A stretch of DNA of 64,000 bases from Candidatus Bathyarchaeota archaeon. Its GTDB lineage: Archaea > Thermoproteota > CALKCG01 > B24. Location of the stretch: NCBI GenBank assembly GCA_018396755.1, contig JAGTQM010000007.1:1-64000 (forward strand), given 5' to 3'. Shown here in pieces: positions 1 through 8,591 of the stretch (its first letter is position 1; every line of letters starts with the position of its first letter). Under the pieces are notes generated by a model. It was not told the DNA's origin. It saw nothing but the letters and a program-made list of their open reading frames with translations, and ran no database searches. Made by a program: the position numbers and the translations under genes.

Positions 1-362
1 CCCGCCAGTCGTCAATAGCTTTTCCGTCTTCTCTGACATCTATTACACTATAGATACCACCATCTATTTAAACCTATCTATTTGGAAACTGCTGAATGAG
101 GCGTCCGGCCTGGAATCCTATGGGGAACCGTTGTCTTTTCGGTCATACACATCGTCTGGCTGGCGTTTTCCCCATTGGGGCACTTCAACACCCCAGATCT
201 AGGGGATATAAACTTGATTAAAGCCCGGTAGAGCCTTTGAAAGCCACTCTGAAATTGGATAGTAAGAAAACTGTTATTAGCGGCCGCTTATAATATTGCC
301 AAGTTGGAGACCCCTGAAGAACTTGATTTGATGAGGCGAGGGTTGAGGCGGTAAGAAGGCTG
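1..362. other. Gene-free start of window, IS debris
   Basis: I find no intact gene here. An 8-bp inverted repeat (ATGGGGAA at 120-127, TTCCCCAT at 168-175) and a short CCCC-N7-GGGG hairpin near 190-205 are visible. A plus-strand open stretch ending near 352 reads KLETPEELDLMRRGL, which has a coding look but matches no family I can name. The position beside two transposase relics suggests insertion-sequence remains. Confidence 0.35.
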
Positions 363-690
363 TTATACGCGCTGTGGTTTTTCTAGGCTTAAGTGCAGTT
401 TAAGCCTTGAAATGGTTCTTTCAGCTGAAGCCTTGTAAGCGTAAAGCCGTTTAAGGCTTTCAGGACCTATGCGTTGTCTGAAACGCGTAAGTTGAGAGGG
501 ATGATAGGGCTTCTCAAACCCCTCTATGTCACATAATTCTCTAAGCTCAGGATCCCTCCACAAACGCCTGTACAATCCTCTATCGCTTGGAACACATCTA
601 ACACGCTTAACAACCAAGACCTTCAAAACGCCTAAAGGGCTTCTAGGAGATCTACCAGCACTCCCATGGCGATAAAGCTCCCAGACAATC
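363..690 (-). pseudogene. IS5/IS4-type transposase relic, internally deleted
   Basis: The C-terminal two thirds of this ORF look like a DUF772-type transposase N-terminus (LYRRLWRDPELRELCDIEG, then SQLTRFRQRIGP) joined directly to a transposase C-terminal motif (ASAERTISRLKLHL). The whole DDE catalytic core that should lie between is missing, so this is an inactive internal deletion. The first 55 or so residues of the 153-residue ORF are only the antisense of the neighbouring tnpB fragment, so I end the relic near 690. Confidence 0.6.
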
Positions 691-1014
691 GTGGAATACA
701 AGGCTATGTTAAACAGCATTAACGTAGTGTATCTGCCGAGGAGGCAGGTCAGAAATACTTCTAGAACATGCCATAGATGTAGACATGTTGCCCAAGCCAA
801 TGGGAGAGAGCTCAGATGCCCCAACCGCGGGCTAATCTACAACAGAGACCTAAACGCATGTGTAAACATAGCCCGTAGGATAATGAGTCCTACGGGATGG
901 GGGAGCTGTAAGCCCCCTGAACCAGCATATGAAGGGATAGGCGTAAAGCCTACCCTAAACGCTGGAAGCCCCCCGGCTTCAGCCATGGAGAAGCTCACCA
1001 GTCATCTATTCTAA
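691..1014 (+). pseudogene. tnpB: TnpB C-terminal fragment (IS200/IS605-IS607 type)
   Basis: The fragment starts at the EYKA motif of TnpB and continues into the zinc-ribbon (TSRTCHRC, then LRCPNRG) and the RuvC-III Asp motif (YNRDLNACVNIA). The RuvC-I and II parts are missing. The second zinc pair is degraded, with CPNRG where CxxCG is usual. After about residue 70 the reading frame runs into a hairpin-rich right end (for example GGCGTAAAGCC) resembling the omegaRNA-bearing end of such elements. The relic stops about 11 bases before tRNA-Ala. Confidence 0.7.
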
Positions 1015-1025
1015 CTAAATTTTGT

Positions 1026-1100
1026 GGGCCGGTAGTTCAGCCTGGTATGAATACCTGGCTCGCACCCGGGTGGTCGCGGGTTCAAATCCCGCCCGGTCCA
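1026..1100 (+). tRNA. tRNA-Ala (anticodon CGC)
   Basis: A full cloverleaf folds by eye. The acceptor is GGGCCGG/CCGGTCC with the G3:U70 pair that marks alanine tRNA. The D stem is GTTC/GAAT, the anticodon stem CCTGG/CCGGG with loop CTCGCAC (anticodon CGC at 1061-1063), and the T arm GCGGG-TTCAAAT-CCCGC. The discriminator is A at 1100. CCA is not encoded and no intron is present. The D stem is weak, with a G-U and two A-U pairs. Confidence 0.93.
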
Positions 1101-1151
1101 CTAATTTTTAGACTCGAGAGTGTTTAAACAGACCTCTTATAAGCAGGAAGC

Positions 1152-1157
1152 TTATAT
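1152..1157 (+). promoter_or_regulatory. TATA box of the ars operon
   Basis: TTATAT lies about 30 bases before the ArsR-like start, at a spacing that predicts transcription beginning at or a few bases before the ATG, that is, a leaderless or nearly leaderless mRNA. Confidence 0.5.
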
Positions 1158-1163
1158 GCTCTG

Positions 1164-1179
1164 TTTATGATATCATAAA
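1164..1179 (+). promoter_or_regulatory. Perfect 16-bp palindrome, probable ArsR operator
   Basis: TTTATGATATCATAAA is a perfect palindrome between the TATA box and the start codon of the ArsR-like gene. A dimeric winged-helix repressor bound here would block transcription initiation. Assignment to ArsR is inferred from position and symmetry. Confidence 0.6.
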
Positions 1180-1185
1180 AGTATT

Positions 1186-1542
1186 ATGTCATCTGATCCG
1201 CACTTGAGTCAAAATGTTGCGTTAAAGGTTAAGCTATTTTCAGCCTTTTCCCATCTCATAAGATTGCAAATCCTTGAAGAACTAAGAAGAGGTGAGAGAT
1301 GTGTCTCCAAGTTGGTGAAGTTGATTAAGGATGCGAGTCAACCCCAAGTTTCGAATCATCCAATTTGCCTCTGCGATTGTGGCTTAGTTAATTCTAGGAA
1401 AGAGTGGAGAAAGGTGTACTATAGCTTTGCAGATCTAAAGGTAGCAGAACTGTTAAAGGTAGTGGAAGACATTCTTCCAAGGTTTTTAAGAAGATTGAAA
1501 GATGTTTCTAAATTGAAGGGGGTGAGACGTCAACATGCTTGA
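1186..1542 (+). CDS. ArsR/SmtB-family metal-responsive regulator
   Basis: This 118-residue protein has the winged-helix plan of ArsR repressors (AFSHLIRLQILEELRRGERC for the first helices, then QPQVSNH for the recognition helix). The cysteine cluster CLCDCGLV at residues 61-68 matches the position of the alpha4 metal ligands of CmtR-type sensors (CLRDCGLV), so thiol binding of As, Cd or Pb is likely. A proline follows SNH where leucine is usual, which may perturb the helix. The stop overlaps the acr3 start by 8 bases, so the two are co-transcribed. A 16-bp palindrome precedes the start. Confidence 0.8.
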   Translation: MSSDPHLSQNVALKVKLFSAFSHLIRLQILEELRRGERCVSKLVKLIKDASQPQVSNHPICLCDCGLVNSRKEWRKVYYSFADLKVAELLKVVEDILPRFLRRLKDVSKLKGVRRQHA

Positions 1543-2590
1543 GAGTCAAGCCAGTTTAGGGCGATTTGAAAGATATCTTACCTTATGGGTTATCCTCAGC
1601 ATGGTTGTTGGCTTTCTTCTAGGTAGGTTCTTTCCAGAATTGGGTTTATGGATCGGGTCGCTTCAAGTCGGGGATATATCGATTCCAATGGGAATATGTC
1701 TGTTTTTGCTCATGTATCCAACTATGGTGAGTATAGAGTTTAAGGAAATTCTGAAGGCTGCTAAGTCTCCCAAGCCTACAATCCTCACATTGATAGGTAA
1801 CTGGGTTATAGCTCCAGCCCTTATGGCTTTGCTAGCCCGCCTATTTCTAAGCAATTACCCCGAATATGCTGCCGGGGTAATCTTGCTGGGAATAGCGCCG
1901 TGCACGGGTATGGTCCTATTCTGGATTCTGCTGGCTCAGGGTGATGTAGCTAAGGGTGTTGTAATAACTGCGATAAACGCCTTATCAACCCTCATACTTT
2001 ATACGCCTCTGGCAGCCTTCTATCTCGGAGTTGGAGGAGTGCCAGTTCCGATAGTTCCTATAGCTGAAAGCGTAATTCTCTTTGTCGGCTTACCCTTAGC
2101 CTTAGGTCAGATCTCAAGGAAAGCCATCCTCGATAGGATGGGAGAAATATGGTTCAAAGATAAGTTTCGACCTGTCATAGGAAATATTGCAGCGATAGCA
2201 TTGCTTGCCACGATTGTAATTCTATTCTCTTTGAAGGGAGAGGTAATCGCTAACCAACCCCTCCTAGTAGGCTTGATCTCTATACCGCTGTTGACACATT
2301 TCTTCGTAATGGCTACACTTTTCTACGTAATACCTTGGCTTCTAAAATTCGATTATAGAGATGCAGCGACCATCGCTTTTATCAGCTCAGGCACCCAGTT
2401 CGAAGTTGCTATAGCAACGGCCACAGTTGTCTTCGGCGTTGGCTCAGGAGCCGCCCTAGCAACGGTAGTTGGCCCTTTATGGGAGGTTCCATCTATGCTT
2501 ACATTTGTGAAAATAGCCCTAAAGACCCGACAACACTTCTCTCGTGGAAAATTGTTGGGGCAACCCTGTTTTAATCAACCACCATCTTAA
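1535..2590 (+). CDS. acr3: Arsenite efflux transporter, Acr3 family
   Basis: This 351-residue protein has about ten hydrophobic segments and the signatures of ACR3 in the bile acid:sodium symporter superfamily. They are the conserved Cys of TM4 (GIAPCTGMVLFW) and, near the C-terminus, FEVAIATATVVFG followed by VVGPLWEVPSMLT. It should extrude arsenite across the cytoplasmic membrane. It overlaps and follows the ArsR-like gene, which supports metalloid resistance. No ArsC or ArsM is present nearby. Confidence 0.85.
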   Translation: MLESQASLGRFERYLTLWVILSMVVGFLLGRFFPELGLWIGSLQVGDISIPMGICLFLLMYPTMVSIEFKEILKAAKSPKPTILTLIGNWVIAPALMALLARLFLSNYPEYAAGVILLGIAPCTGMVLFWILLAQGDVAKGVVITAINALSTLILYTPLAAFYLGVGGVPVPIVPIAESVILFVGLPLALGQISRKAILDRMGEIWFKDKFRPVIGNIAAIALLATIVILFSLKGEVIANQPLLVGLISIPLLTHFFVMATLFYVIPWLLKFDYRDAATIAFISSGTQFEVAIATATVVFGVGSGAALATVVGPLWEVPSMLTFVKIALKTRQHFSRGKLLGQPCFNQPPS

Positions 2591-2676
2591 AATTATACAA
2601 AGATTACTCATTAGATGTTAGAGAAGCCTGTTTAGATTCTCTGATTACAGAGACGGTTATGGTAAGGCAGTTTACA

Positions 2677-3105
2677 CTAGCTATGTTGTTTAAATCTCCA
2701 TACATCCTTCTTCTTAGATAACATCATCTCTTTAACTATCTTCAGCTTAGCCTTTTCAACGGTTTCAAGAAAACTTTTTTCACAGTATAAGATTATTCCT
2801 TCACTCAAGATTTCGTGGATGAAAAGGTTTGGTTCACTTAACATTTCAATGAATTCATTAGGTTGATAGCCTATCGCTCTTAAACCGTAAACCCTATAAA
2901 GCCCGGACAAGCTTCTCCTCTCAAAAATGTTCATTGGAAGCTCTTCAGCCACCACGCAAACATCTATATCGCTATTTTCAGTAAAATCCCCCCTTGCATA
3001 AGATCCAAACAGGATAACCAACTTAGGCTTAAGTGGCTTAATCTGGTTTAAAAACTCATCAACCTTTCTAGCCATACGTTCTTTAAGTCTCTCCCTCGGT
3101 AACAA
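2677..3105 (-). CDS. MNT-type nucleotidyltransferase (antitoxin of HEPN/MNT pair)
   Basis: The minimal nucleotidyltransferase motif GSYARGDFTENSDIDVCVV (GS-x-ARG, then SDID with two catalytic Asp) is intact in the first half of this 142-residue protein. MNT partners of HEPN toxins commonly neutralise the toxin, in characterised pairs by AMPylating it. The start lies inside the end of the upstream HEPN gene (23-base overlap), typical of a translationally coupled toxin-antitoxin operon. Confidence 0.85.
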   Translation of the reverse strand: MLPRERLKERMARKVDEFLNQIKPLKPKLVILFGSYARGDFTENSDIDVCVVAEELPMNIFERRSLSGLYRVYGLRAIGYQPNEFIEMLSEPNLFIHEILSEGIILYCEKSFLETVEKAKLKIVKEMMLSKKKDVWRFKQHS

Positions 3106-3493
3106 CCTTTTTCACACTCTCCAACAGAGACTTTGCAAGCTCTATAGCCTGTTTAGCCTGATTCTCTGTAAAATGTCTTTTTGCGGGTCCACTTGCGAAG
3201 GCATTCGCATACCTGGTTGGTATATAGTATTGGTCCAAAACCTTGGCAGCCTCCCCATAAATTTTAAACTCTTTATTTATTTGAATGAGTTCATCGAGCA
3301 GGTCAACCAAGGAATGCGTCCTCTTCTCAACACCATAATGGTTCAGTAAAGCCTTCAAAGCCAGTTCAGCTGCTTGCTGAGCGTTGAAACAAACTTTAGA
3401 CCACCTTCCAGTTCTATAGAGGTCTATTGCTGCACCTAAAAAGTCTTCGGCATCTTCCATCAGATCTCTTGCTCTTTTAACCATCAAATGCAT
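3083..3493 (-). CDS. HEPN-domain protein (toxin of HEPN/MNT pair)
   Basis: This 136-residue, mostly helical protein matches the classic HEPN fold. An early helix is RARDLMEDAEDFLGAA, followed by CFNAQQAAELALKALL, a histidine in KRTHSLVDLL, and the C-terminal RYANAF...HFTENQAKQAIELA. HEPN proteins of such pairs act as RNases when freed. I do not see a clear R-x4-6-H pair of the HepT type, so its activity is uncertain. It is first in the operon and overlaps the MNT gene. Confidence 0.8.
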   Translation of the reverse strand: MHLMVKRARDLMEDAEDFLGAAIDLYRTGRWSKVCFNAQQAAELALKALLNHYGVEKRTHSLVDLLDELIQINKEFKIYGEAAKVLDQYYIPTRYANAFASGPAKRHFTENQAKQAIELAKSLLESVKKVVTEGET

Positions 3494-3675
3494 ATTCAGA
3501 TTTCTAGCGATTTAAACTTTTATGGGGTTTATTGATTCCTCGATCAACTATACGATGCCGATGGAATGTTTGCCGAGACTATACAATAAATGTAGGACTT
3601 ATTGAAAAGAAAATCTCTTTGCAAAGAATGCTAGGTGAGTGCTTAACCTCCTTTAAAATATGCTAACCAGTTAGC

Positions 3676-3960
3676 CTAATCGTTTTGTAAGTTTTTCTCA
3701 TGAAGCTTTACAGTTATGGACATGAATATTGTTGCAAATACTATGATCACGATAAAGTCTAATGTTAACGGGTAAAAGCCCTTGCCTAAAAGTAGATGCC
3801 TTACCATGTCTGTGAAGTATGTTGGTGGGGAGAACAAGGCGACTATTGTCCCCCATGCAGGTAGTTGATCGACTGGTATTAAGACACCGCTTATGAAGAC
3901 CAGTGGAAATTTGACTAGAGATGAAAGCATCATCGCTGTTACTGGTATATCGGTCGGCAT
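3676..3960 (-). pseudogene. ABC-2 type permease, C-terminal stump
   Basis: The 94 residues contain the end of an ABC-2 membrane permease (FISGVLIPVDQLPAW, then FSPPTYFTDMVRHLL and a final membrane helix). A complete permease is about 250 residues. An in-frame stop lies only a few codons upstream of the ATG, so the gene is 5'-truncated. No ATPase partner is present. It sits in a run of broken genes. Confidence 0.7.
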
Positions 3961-4001
3961 AAGCTGATAGTAGAACGCTTAAATTTTTCCCTAAGCAATT
4001 T

Positions 4002-4409
4002 TCAAGATTCTAGGAGAATTGTAGAGATATTCTCTGCTGAAGCAGCCTGTGCTTGGCTTTCGTCTGCTGTCAGCAGTCTTAGCCTCTTCCTCTTTGCCAA
4101 CGCAATGTATAAGGAATCATAAATAGTTATGCTCCATTTAGAGGATATTTCAAATGCTTCATCAATATAGGGCGTTTTCTTCCTCAATTTTAATAGCCTT
4201 GCCTAGGATTTCCTTCATGGCTTTAAACATGATTTTTGCTTCTTCAGGCGAGATTTCGCCCCGCGCAAACCTTCTCCATATCACGTTAGCAACTTCCTTA
4301 ATAATATGATCCACTGAGAACGCTTCGGCCTTTAACTATTCAGTAACTTTTCCCATTCATCTTCTTTCAAGATGAATTTTGCTAGCGCTGAAGCATCGAT
4401 GACTGTCAC
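4002..4409 (-). pseudogene. vapC: vapC toxin (PIN domain), two frameshifts
   Basis: A GTG at 4409 begins TVIDASALAKFILKEDEW, the PIN N-terminus with its first catalytic Asp. The frame then hits a stop near 4333. Reading resumes one base out of phase (AEAFSVDHIIKEVANVIW), stops again near 4170, and resumes out of phase as the ORF at 4002-4187 (ITIYDSLYIALA, LLTADE). Each break can be repaired by one added base. All three PIN segments are in order, so this is a recently decayed toxin gene. Confidence 0.8.
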
Positions 4410-4589
4410 GATCCTCCCTCATAAGTCTCTTAGCTGTCCCCCTTGGAGCTGGGGGAACAGTCTTTAATCCTCTCGATCTCCTCAATCTTAGTAATTATAA
4501 ACCTCCTAATCTCCTCAGGTCATAGTTTTACTGAACACTTTCATCTTCTCCTTAACCCATTCTAGAACCTTAACACTTACCACAGCCAT
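4357..4589 (-). pseudogene. vapB: vapB antitoxin, frameshifted
   Basis: From ATG 4589 the frame reads MAVVSVKVLEWVKEKMKVFS, then breaks. A second frame continues PEEIRRFIITKIEEIERIKD, then breaks again into PPAPRGTAKRLMREDRDSH, the conserved tail of archaeal VapB antitoxins. The tail overlaps the vapC start, the usual operon arrangement. The ORF track missed it because every piece is short. Confidence 0.75.
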
Positions 4590-4605
4590 TGAGTAACAAC
4601 ACATT

Positions 4606-4617
4606 TTGGTATACCAA
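4606..4617 (-). promoter_or_regulatory. 12-bp palindrome, probable VapB operator
   Basis: TTGGTATACCAA is a perfect palindrome 17 bases before the vapB start, in the usual place for autoregulation by VapBC. It has survived although both genes are broken. Confidence 0.5.
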
Positions 4618-4702
4618 TTTAATAAACTTTATGGTAAACTATCATTTAAGACGTAAAATATTGGATAATTTCCCTCTGAAAGCTAAGAATTTCCCTTTTG
4701 AC

Positions 4703-5619
4703 CTAAATTACTTTATACAACGGATGATTTTTAACTAGCAGCTTTATTCCCATGCTTCTTGCATGGTAAGCTATAATTACGTCGATCATTGCACAGATGG
4801 GGAAGACATGCTTAGCCTTTGCAATAGAGCCGTAAATAATGAAGTTTGCCCCCATAGTTTGAGTGAGAGCTAGGGCTCCACCTCTGCATGCCATCTTTAC
4901 GTTCTCTTCTAAGCCTTTAGCTTTGCTCCATTTTCCCACAACGCCTATCGGCGCCGTCCCAGTTGGCATGCCAAATTCCTCCTTAGCCAGATAGATGCCT
5001 CGAGCGGCAAAGCCTACGCTGGGGACGTCTAAAACTGGCATGAAAATTAAGGGCTTCTCTATGCCAGCTTTAAAAGCTCTAGCAATCAACCCATCTTTTT
5101 CAGTAGTCCCCCTGAGGATTTGAATCATACCAGTCGAGTATGGATTTTTAGGATTGAAGGCCTGAATAATAGCGGCTTTCAGCTTTGTTCTTCCTATGGC
5201 TTCGACCTCCTCTTCGGTTAACATATAGTTTATAGAGTTGTAGACTGCGCTCTCTTGAAGACCTACTTCTTTCACGTAATCCGTCCTTCAATCCTTATAA
5301 ATGCATTAGGTCCATTTATTAAGAATGGGCTGTCAGTGATGCTCGATACGAATTCAACGTGCTTTATGAGAGCTTCAGAGCTTTCTCCAACTACGTCAAG
5401 CATACATGGAATCCCTGTTTTCTCAGACATCTCCTCTTGAACAAGTATCAGTCTTTCAGCTTCCCTTCTATTGAAGAGTCCTGAAGACTTATCTTGAACT
5501 ATCCTATGCCCCTCGTGGAATATGCTTCCAATCAAAACTGTAGGCAATTCTCCAGGTTGCCCGCCGACTTTAACTTTTCCAATTTCAAAAATACTCTGCA
5601 CCCTTTCAAACTTAAACAA
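4703..5619 (-). pseudogene. mtrH: MtrH-family tetrahydromethanopterin methyltransferase, one frameshift
   Basis: ORFs 5272-5619 (115 aa) and 4703-5275 (190 aa) together cover a whole MtrH of about 305 residues. The first half has VGGQPGELPTVLIGSIFHEG and CMLDVVGESSEA. The second has KEVGLQESAVYNSI. The join (IRIEG to TDYVKEV) needs one added base near 5285. MtrH moves a methyl group from a methylated pterin to a corrinoid. No other mtr gene is nearby, so this resembles the stand-alone MtrH of non-methanogenic archaea. The TGA of the first half overlaps a GTG of the second (GTGA), so expression as two peptides cannot be excluded. Confidence 0.75.
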
Positions 5620-5696
5620 GCGATTCCACCATCAGTAGACTCTATACAGGAAAAATACTAAAAACTTTTATCAGAGGAGCATGAAGCCAATATCTA

Positions 5697-6182
5697 ATGA
5701 AGACATTAAAACATTCCTTTAAAGTTGGCATGAGCTTCGGTTTAACGTCTGGGATCATTACAACTCTCGGTTTAATAGTTGGCTTACATTCAGGTACTCA
5801 TTCAAAACTTGCAGTCATAGGGGGAATACTGACCATAGCAATAGCTGATGCATTCTCTGACGCTCTTGGAATACATATGTCTGAAGAGTCTGAGGCGAGA
5901 CACAGTTCAAAGGAAATATGGGAATCAACAGTATCCACCTTCCTATTCAAATTCATATTTGCTTTAACATTCATCATACCAGTAACGTTATTCGACTTAA
6001 CAACAGCCATAATTACAAGTGTGATTTGGGGCATTATTCTCATAGGATTCTTCAGCTACAGTGTAGCTAGAGAGCAGGAAAAACTGGCTTGGAAAACCGT
6101 TCTTGAACATTTAATCATAGTTGTTACAGTCGTGGTGACAGCACACTTGATGGGAGAGTTTATCTCATCGATATTCGGTTAA
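5697..6182 (+). CDS. VIT1/CCC1-like membrane protein
   Basis: This 161-residue protein has about five hydrophobic segments. The first (SFGLTSGIITTLGLIVGLHSG) and the following ADAFSDALGIHMSEESE are typical of the VIT1/CCC1 (DUF125) family, which moves Fe2+ or Mn2+ across membranes. It is shorter than many family members, so the substrate is uncertain. It is a single gene between the divergent mtrH relic and the convergent S6e gene. Confidence 0.65.
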   Translation: MKTLKHSFKVGMSFGLTSGIITTLGLIVGLHSGTHSKLAVIGGILTIAIADAFSDALGIHMSEESEARHSSKEIWESTVSTFLFKFIFALTFIIPVTLFDLTTAIITSVIWGIILIGFFSYSVAREQEKLAWKTVLEHLIIVVTVVVTAHLMGEFISSIFG

Positions 6183-6203
6183 AATCGTATGATCATATCC
6201 ATG

Positions 6204-6563
6204 TTAGAAACCGGGGTCCCCTTCAACAACCTTCAAGTTTACCTGTAAAGTATCCTCTGTTATTGTGTTTCCTCTAACAAGCTTCCTAATTCTAATACCT
6301 TCTCTCTTAGGTTTAAAGCCAGGACCATTTGAGATTAAGACGTATTTTTTCACAGCTCCTCTGACTTCAGGCCTCATAGGTATTCCATCCTTATCGCTAC
6401 CGCCAGTTACAAGGAGTTTAACCTTTCCTAAACCCATGGTTGAGCCGTCTACAATTTCACCGATCCTACGCCCTAGAAGTGGAACAGCTTGTGCACCTTC
6501 AACTTCAAATGTTTTAGATTTCCCTGTTTTAGGATTGGATATGATGAGCTTAAACTTAGCCAT
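6204..6563 (-). CDS. rps6e: Ribosomal protein S6e
   Basis: 119 residues match archaeal S6e along the whole length (KLIISNPKTGKSKTFEVEG, LLGRRIGEIVDG, VTGGSDKDGIPMRP, KREGIRIRKLVRGNTI). It is a small-subunit protein shared with eukaryotes. It follows infB by about 100 bases on the same strand, so both may be on one translation-related transcript. Confidence 0.96.
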   Translation of the reverse strand: MAKFKLIISNPKTGKSKTFEVEGAQAVPLLGRRIGEIVDGSTMGLGKVKLLVTGGSDKDGIPMRPEVRGAVKKYVLISNGPGFKPKREGIRIRKLVRGNTITEDTLQVNLKVVEGDPGF

Positions 6564-6662
6564 AGCGCTCCCCTTCTTATGATGCCCACGCTACTATAAA
6601 CGTTTCTCTTCTCTAGAAATCAAAAATAATACTGTCGAGTTTACGTGAACTTTAAGGCAGAT

Positions 6663-8456
6663 TTAGAAGCCCCATAAGGCTTTCCTCCGCCTTTTTATTT
6701 CCGCTATTTCCTCTAGAACCGTATGCTCTTCGACGGATAGAATATCAGTATATGTCTGCTTAAACATTTTATAATGCTGTTCGAGGACATCTACGTAGAG
6801 GATATCACCCTCATCTACGTTTCTACCGATTACCGCTTTATCTATGGATATTGCCACCTGCATACCTTTAACAGCCTCGGCGATAGATTTACCTTTATCT
6901 TGGACTTGAAGTATGACTCCAACATTTTCCCCGTTTTCTCTTATAAGTTCCTCTCTAGGTTTTATTCTTCCAGCTAATACTTCCACACCGACTACGGCAG
7001 GTTTACTTCTTCTGAATACATAACCTGGGAGTATTTTCAGCTTACCTGGGAAGGTTAAAGTATCAATTATCATTTTCGTCTTTTCCTCCTGTTTAGCCTT
7101 AAACCATGCAATGTAGTCTTCAACCACTCGATAGATTATGTTTCCTATGAAAACTGGAACCCCGGCGGATTCTTCAGCGGCATCAGGTAAAATTCTAATA
7201 TTAAACCCGAGTATTACACCGTACTCCGGCTTTTCTCTAGCCGTAACCTTAGCTTCTGTAAAATCGCGCTTTGAAATATCGCCTATATCCGCCAGTCTAA
7301 CCGGTATATCTCTCTTATTGAGCTCAGTTATCAACGCCTCAAGAGCACCCAATGTATCTGCTTTAACTACAACTCCGATTTTATCCGTTTTTATTCTAAG
7401 CCTACCTACTTCTTCAGACAACTTGTTAACGTACTCCTCTACTGAGGCGCCTTCAGGTACAACGTAAAGTGGCGACCCTGGGATAGCGTCTTCAAGGTTT
7501 GGAGCAGCTATCTTGACGCCTATCGCTGCCGCCACTTTATCAACTTTGATAAAGCCTCCAGTGGGAGCTCTAATTTCGTCGAGAGGCCTAGGAAGCAGTA
7601 ACGACCTGACTTTTGTAACTATGGGCTTCTCTTTACCAGCTAAAACTATCATATCGTCCACCTTTAGAATGCCGTCATAGATTATGACGTTTACCGTTGC
7701 CCCCAACCCAACTTCTTCCTTAACCTCTAACACAGTTCCTCTAGCAGCTCCACCAGTAGTTTCAAGCCTCGCCCTAAGATACTGCTGAGTTAAACCTATA
7801 AGGACTAGGAGAAGGTCAGGTATCCCTTCACCAGTCTTAGCGCTGACTGGAACAAGGGCTACTGTTCTAGTGAAGTCTCTAATTCGATCGTATCTATCTG
7901 CTTGAAACCCCAATTTTGAAAGTTCACCTATGAGAATGTAAAGTCTAGCATCCAAGTCTTTTCTAACATAAGGATCTTGCATTGTGAACGTTTCATTGAA
8001 TGGTTTATCGTAGTTTGGCTTCCAACCAGGTATGAGGTCTATCTTATTGACAGCAACTAGGAAGGGCACTCTTCTAGACTTTAAAAGCTCTATCGATTCA
8101 ACTGTTTGCTCTTCAACACCTTTAATCACATCTATTACTAGGACCGCTATATCCGCTACGGAGCCACCACGCATTCTCAAATTCATAAACGCACTATGCC
8201 CAGGCGTATCTATTACTAAAAGACCTGGGACTCTTATCTTCCACCCAGCCTTAGCGAGTAGAGATACGCAGGATTTCTCTAGTGCATCTAGAGGGAAGAA
8301 GCTTGCACCTATGTGCTGAGTCATCTCCCCAGGCTCTTTTAAAGTAACAGCAGTTCCCCTAATTTTATCTAAAAGCGTGGTTTTCCCATGGTCTACATGC
8401 CCTAGGACAACTACTATCGGTTGTCTTATCGTCTTCTCTTGCTTTCCACTATCCAT
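6663..8456 (-). CDS. infB: Translation initiation factor aIF5B (IF-2 homologue)
   Basis: This 597-residue GTPase promotes subunit joining with initiator tRNA. Visible motifs are G1 GHVDHGKTTL near residue 20, switch/G3 DTPGH, and G4 NKID, followed by domain II, a domain III region (KADTLGALEALITELNK) and domain IV. No intein interrupts it, although archaeal infB genes sometimes carry one. It is transcribed divergently from gltX and sits upstream of S6e. Confidence 0.96.
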   Translation of the reverse strand: MDSGKQEKTIRQPIVVVLGHVDHGKTTLLDKIRGTAVTLKEPGEMTQHIGASFFPLDALEKSCVSLLAKAGWKIRVPGLLVIDTPGHSAFMNLRMRGGSVADIAVLVIDVIKGVEEQTVESIELLKSRRVPFLVAVNKIDLIPGWKPNYDKPFNETFTMQDPYVRKDLDARLYILIGELSKLGFQADRYDRIRDFTRTVALVPVSAKTGEGIPDLLLVLIGLTQQYLRARLETTGGAARGTVLEVKEEVGLGATVNVIIYDGILKVDDMIVLAGKEKPIVTKVRSLLLPRPLDEIRAPTGGFIKVDKVAAAIGVKIAAPNLEDAIPGSPLYVVPEGASVEEYVNKLSEEVGRLRIKTDKIGVVVKADTLGALEALITELNKRDIPVRLADIGDISKRDFTEAKVTAREKPEYGVILGFNIRILPDAAEESAGVPVFIGNIIYRVVEDYIAWFKAKQEEKTKMIIDTLTFPGKLKILPGYVFRRSKPAVVGVEVLAGRIKPREELIRENGENVGVILQVQDKGKSIAEAVKGMQVAISIDKAVIGRNVDEGDILYVDVLEQHYKMFKQTYTDILSVEEHTVLEEIAEIKRRRKALWGF

Positions 8457-8591
8457 AATCTTTCATTTAACTATCTTCCAGACCACTTATAGAGTTTTCT
8501 CAGTTCGAAGAAAACCGCTTAGAATAATGGCTGTTTTCAGACAACTTTTTAACACCGCTACGAGTTATCTAGGAGGAGGATTGAAAAGGCT

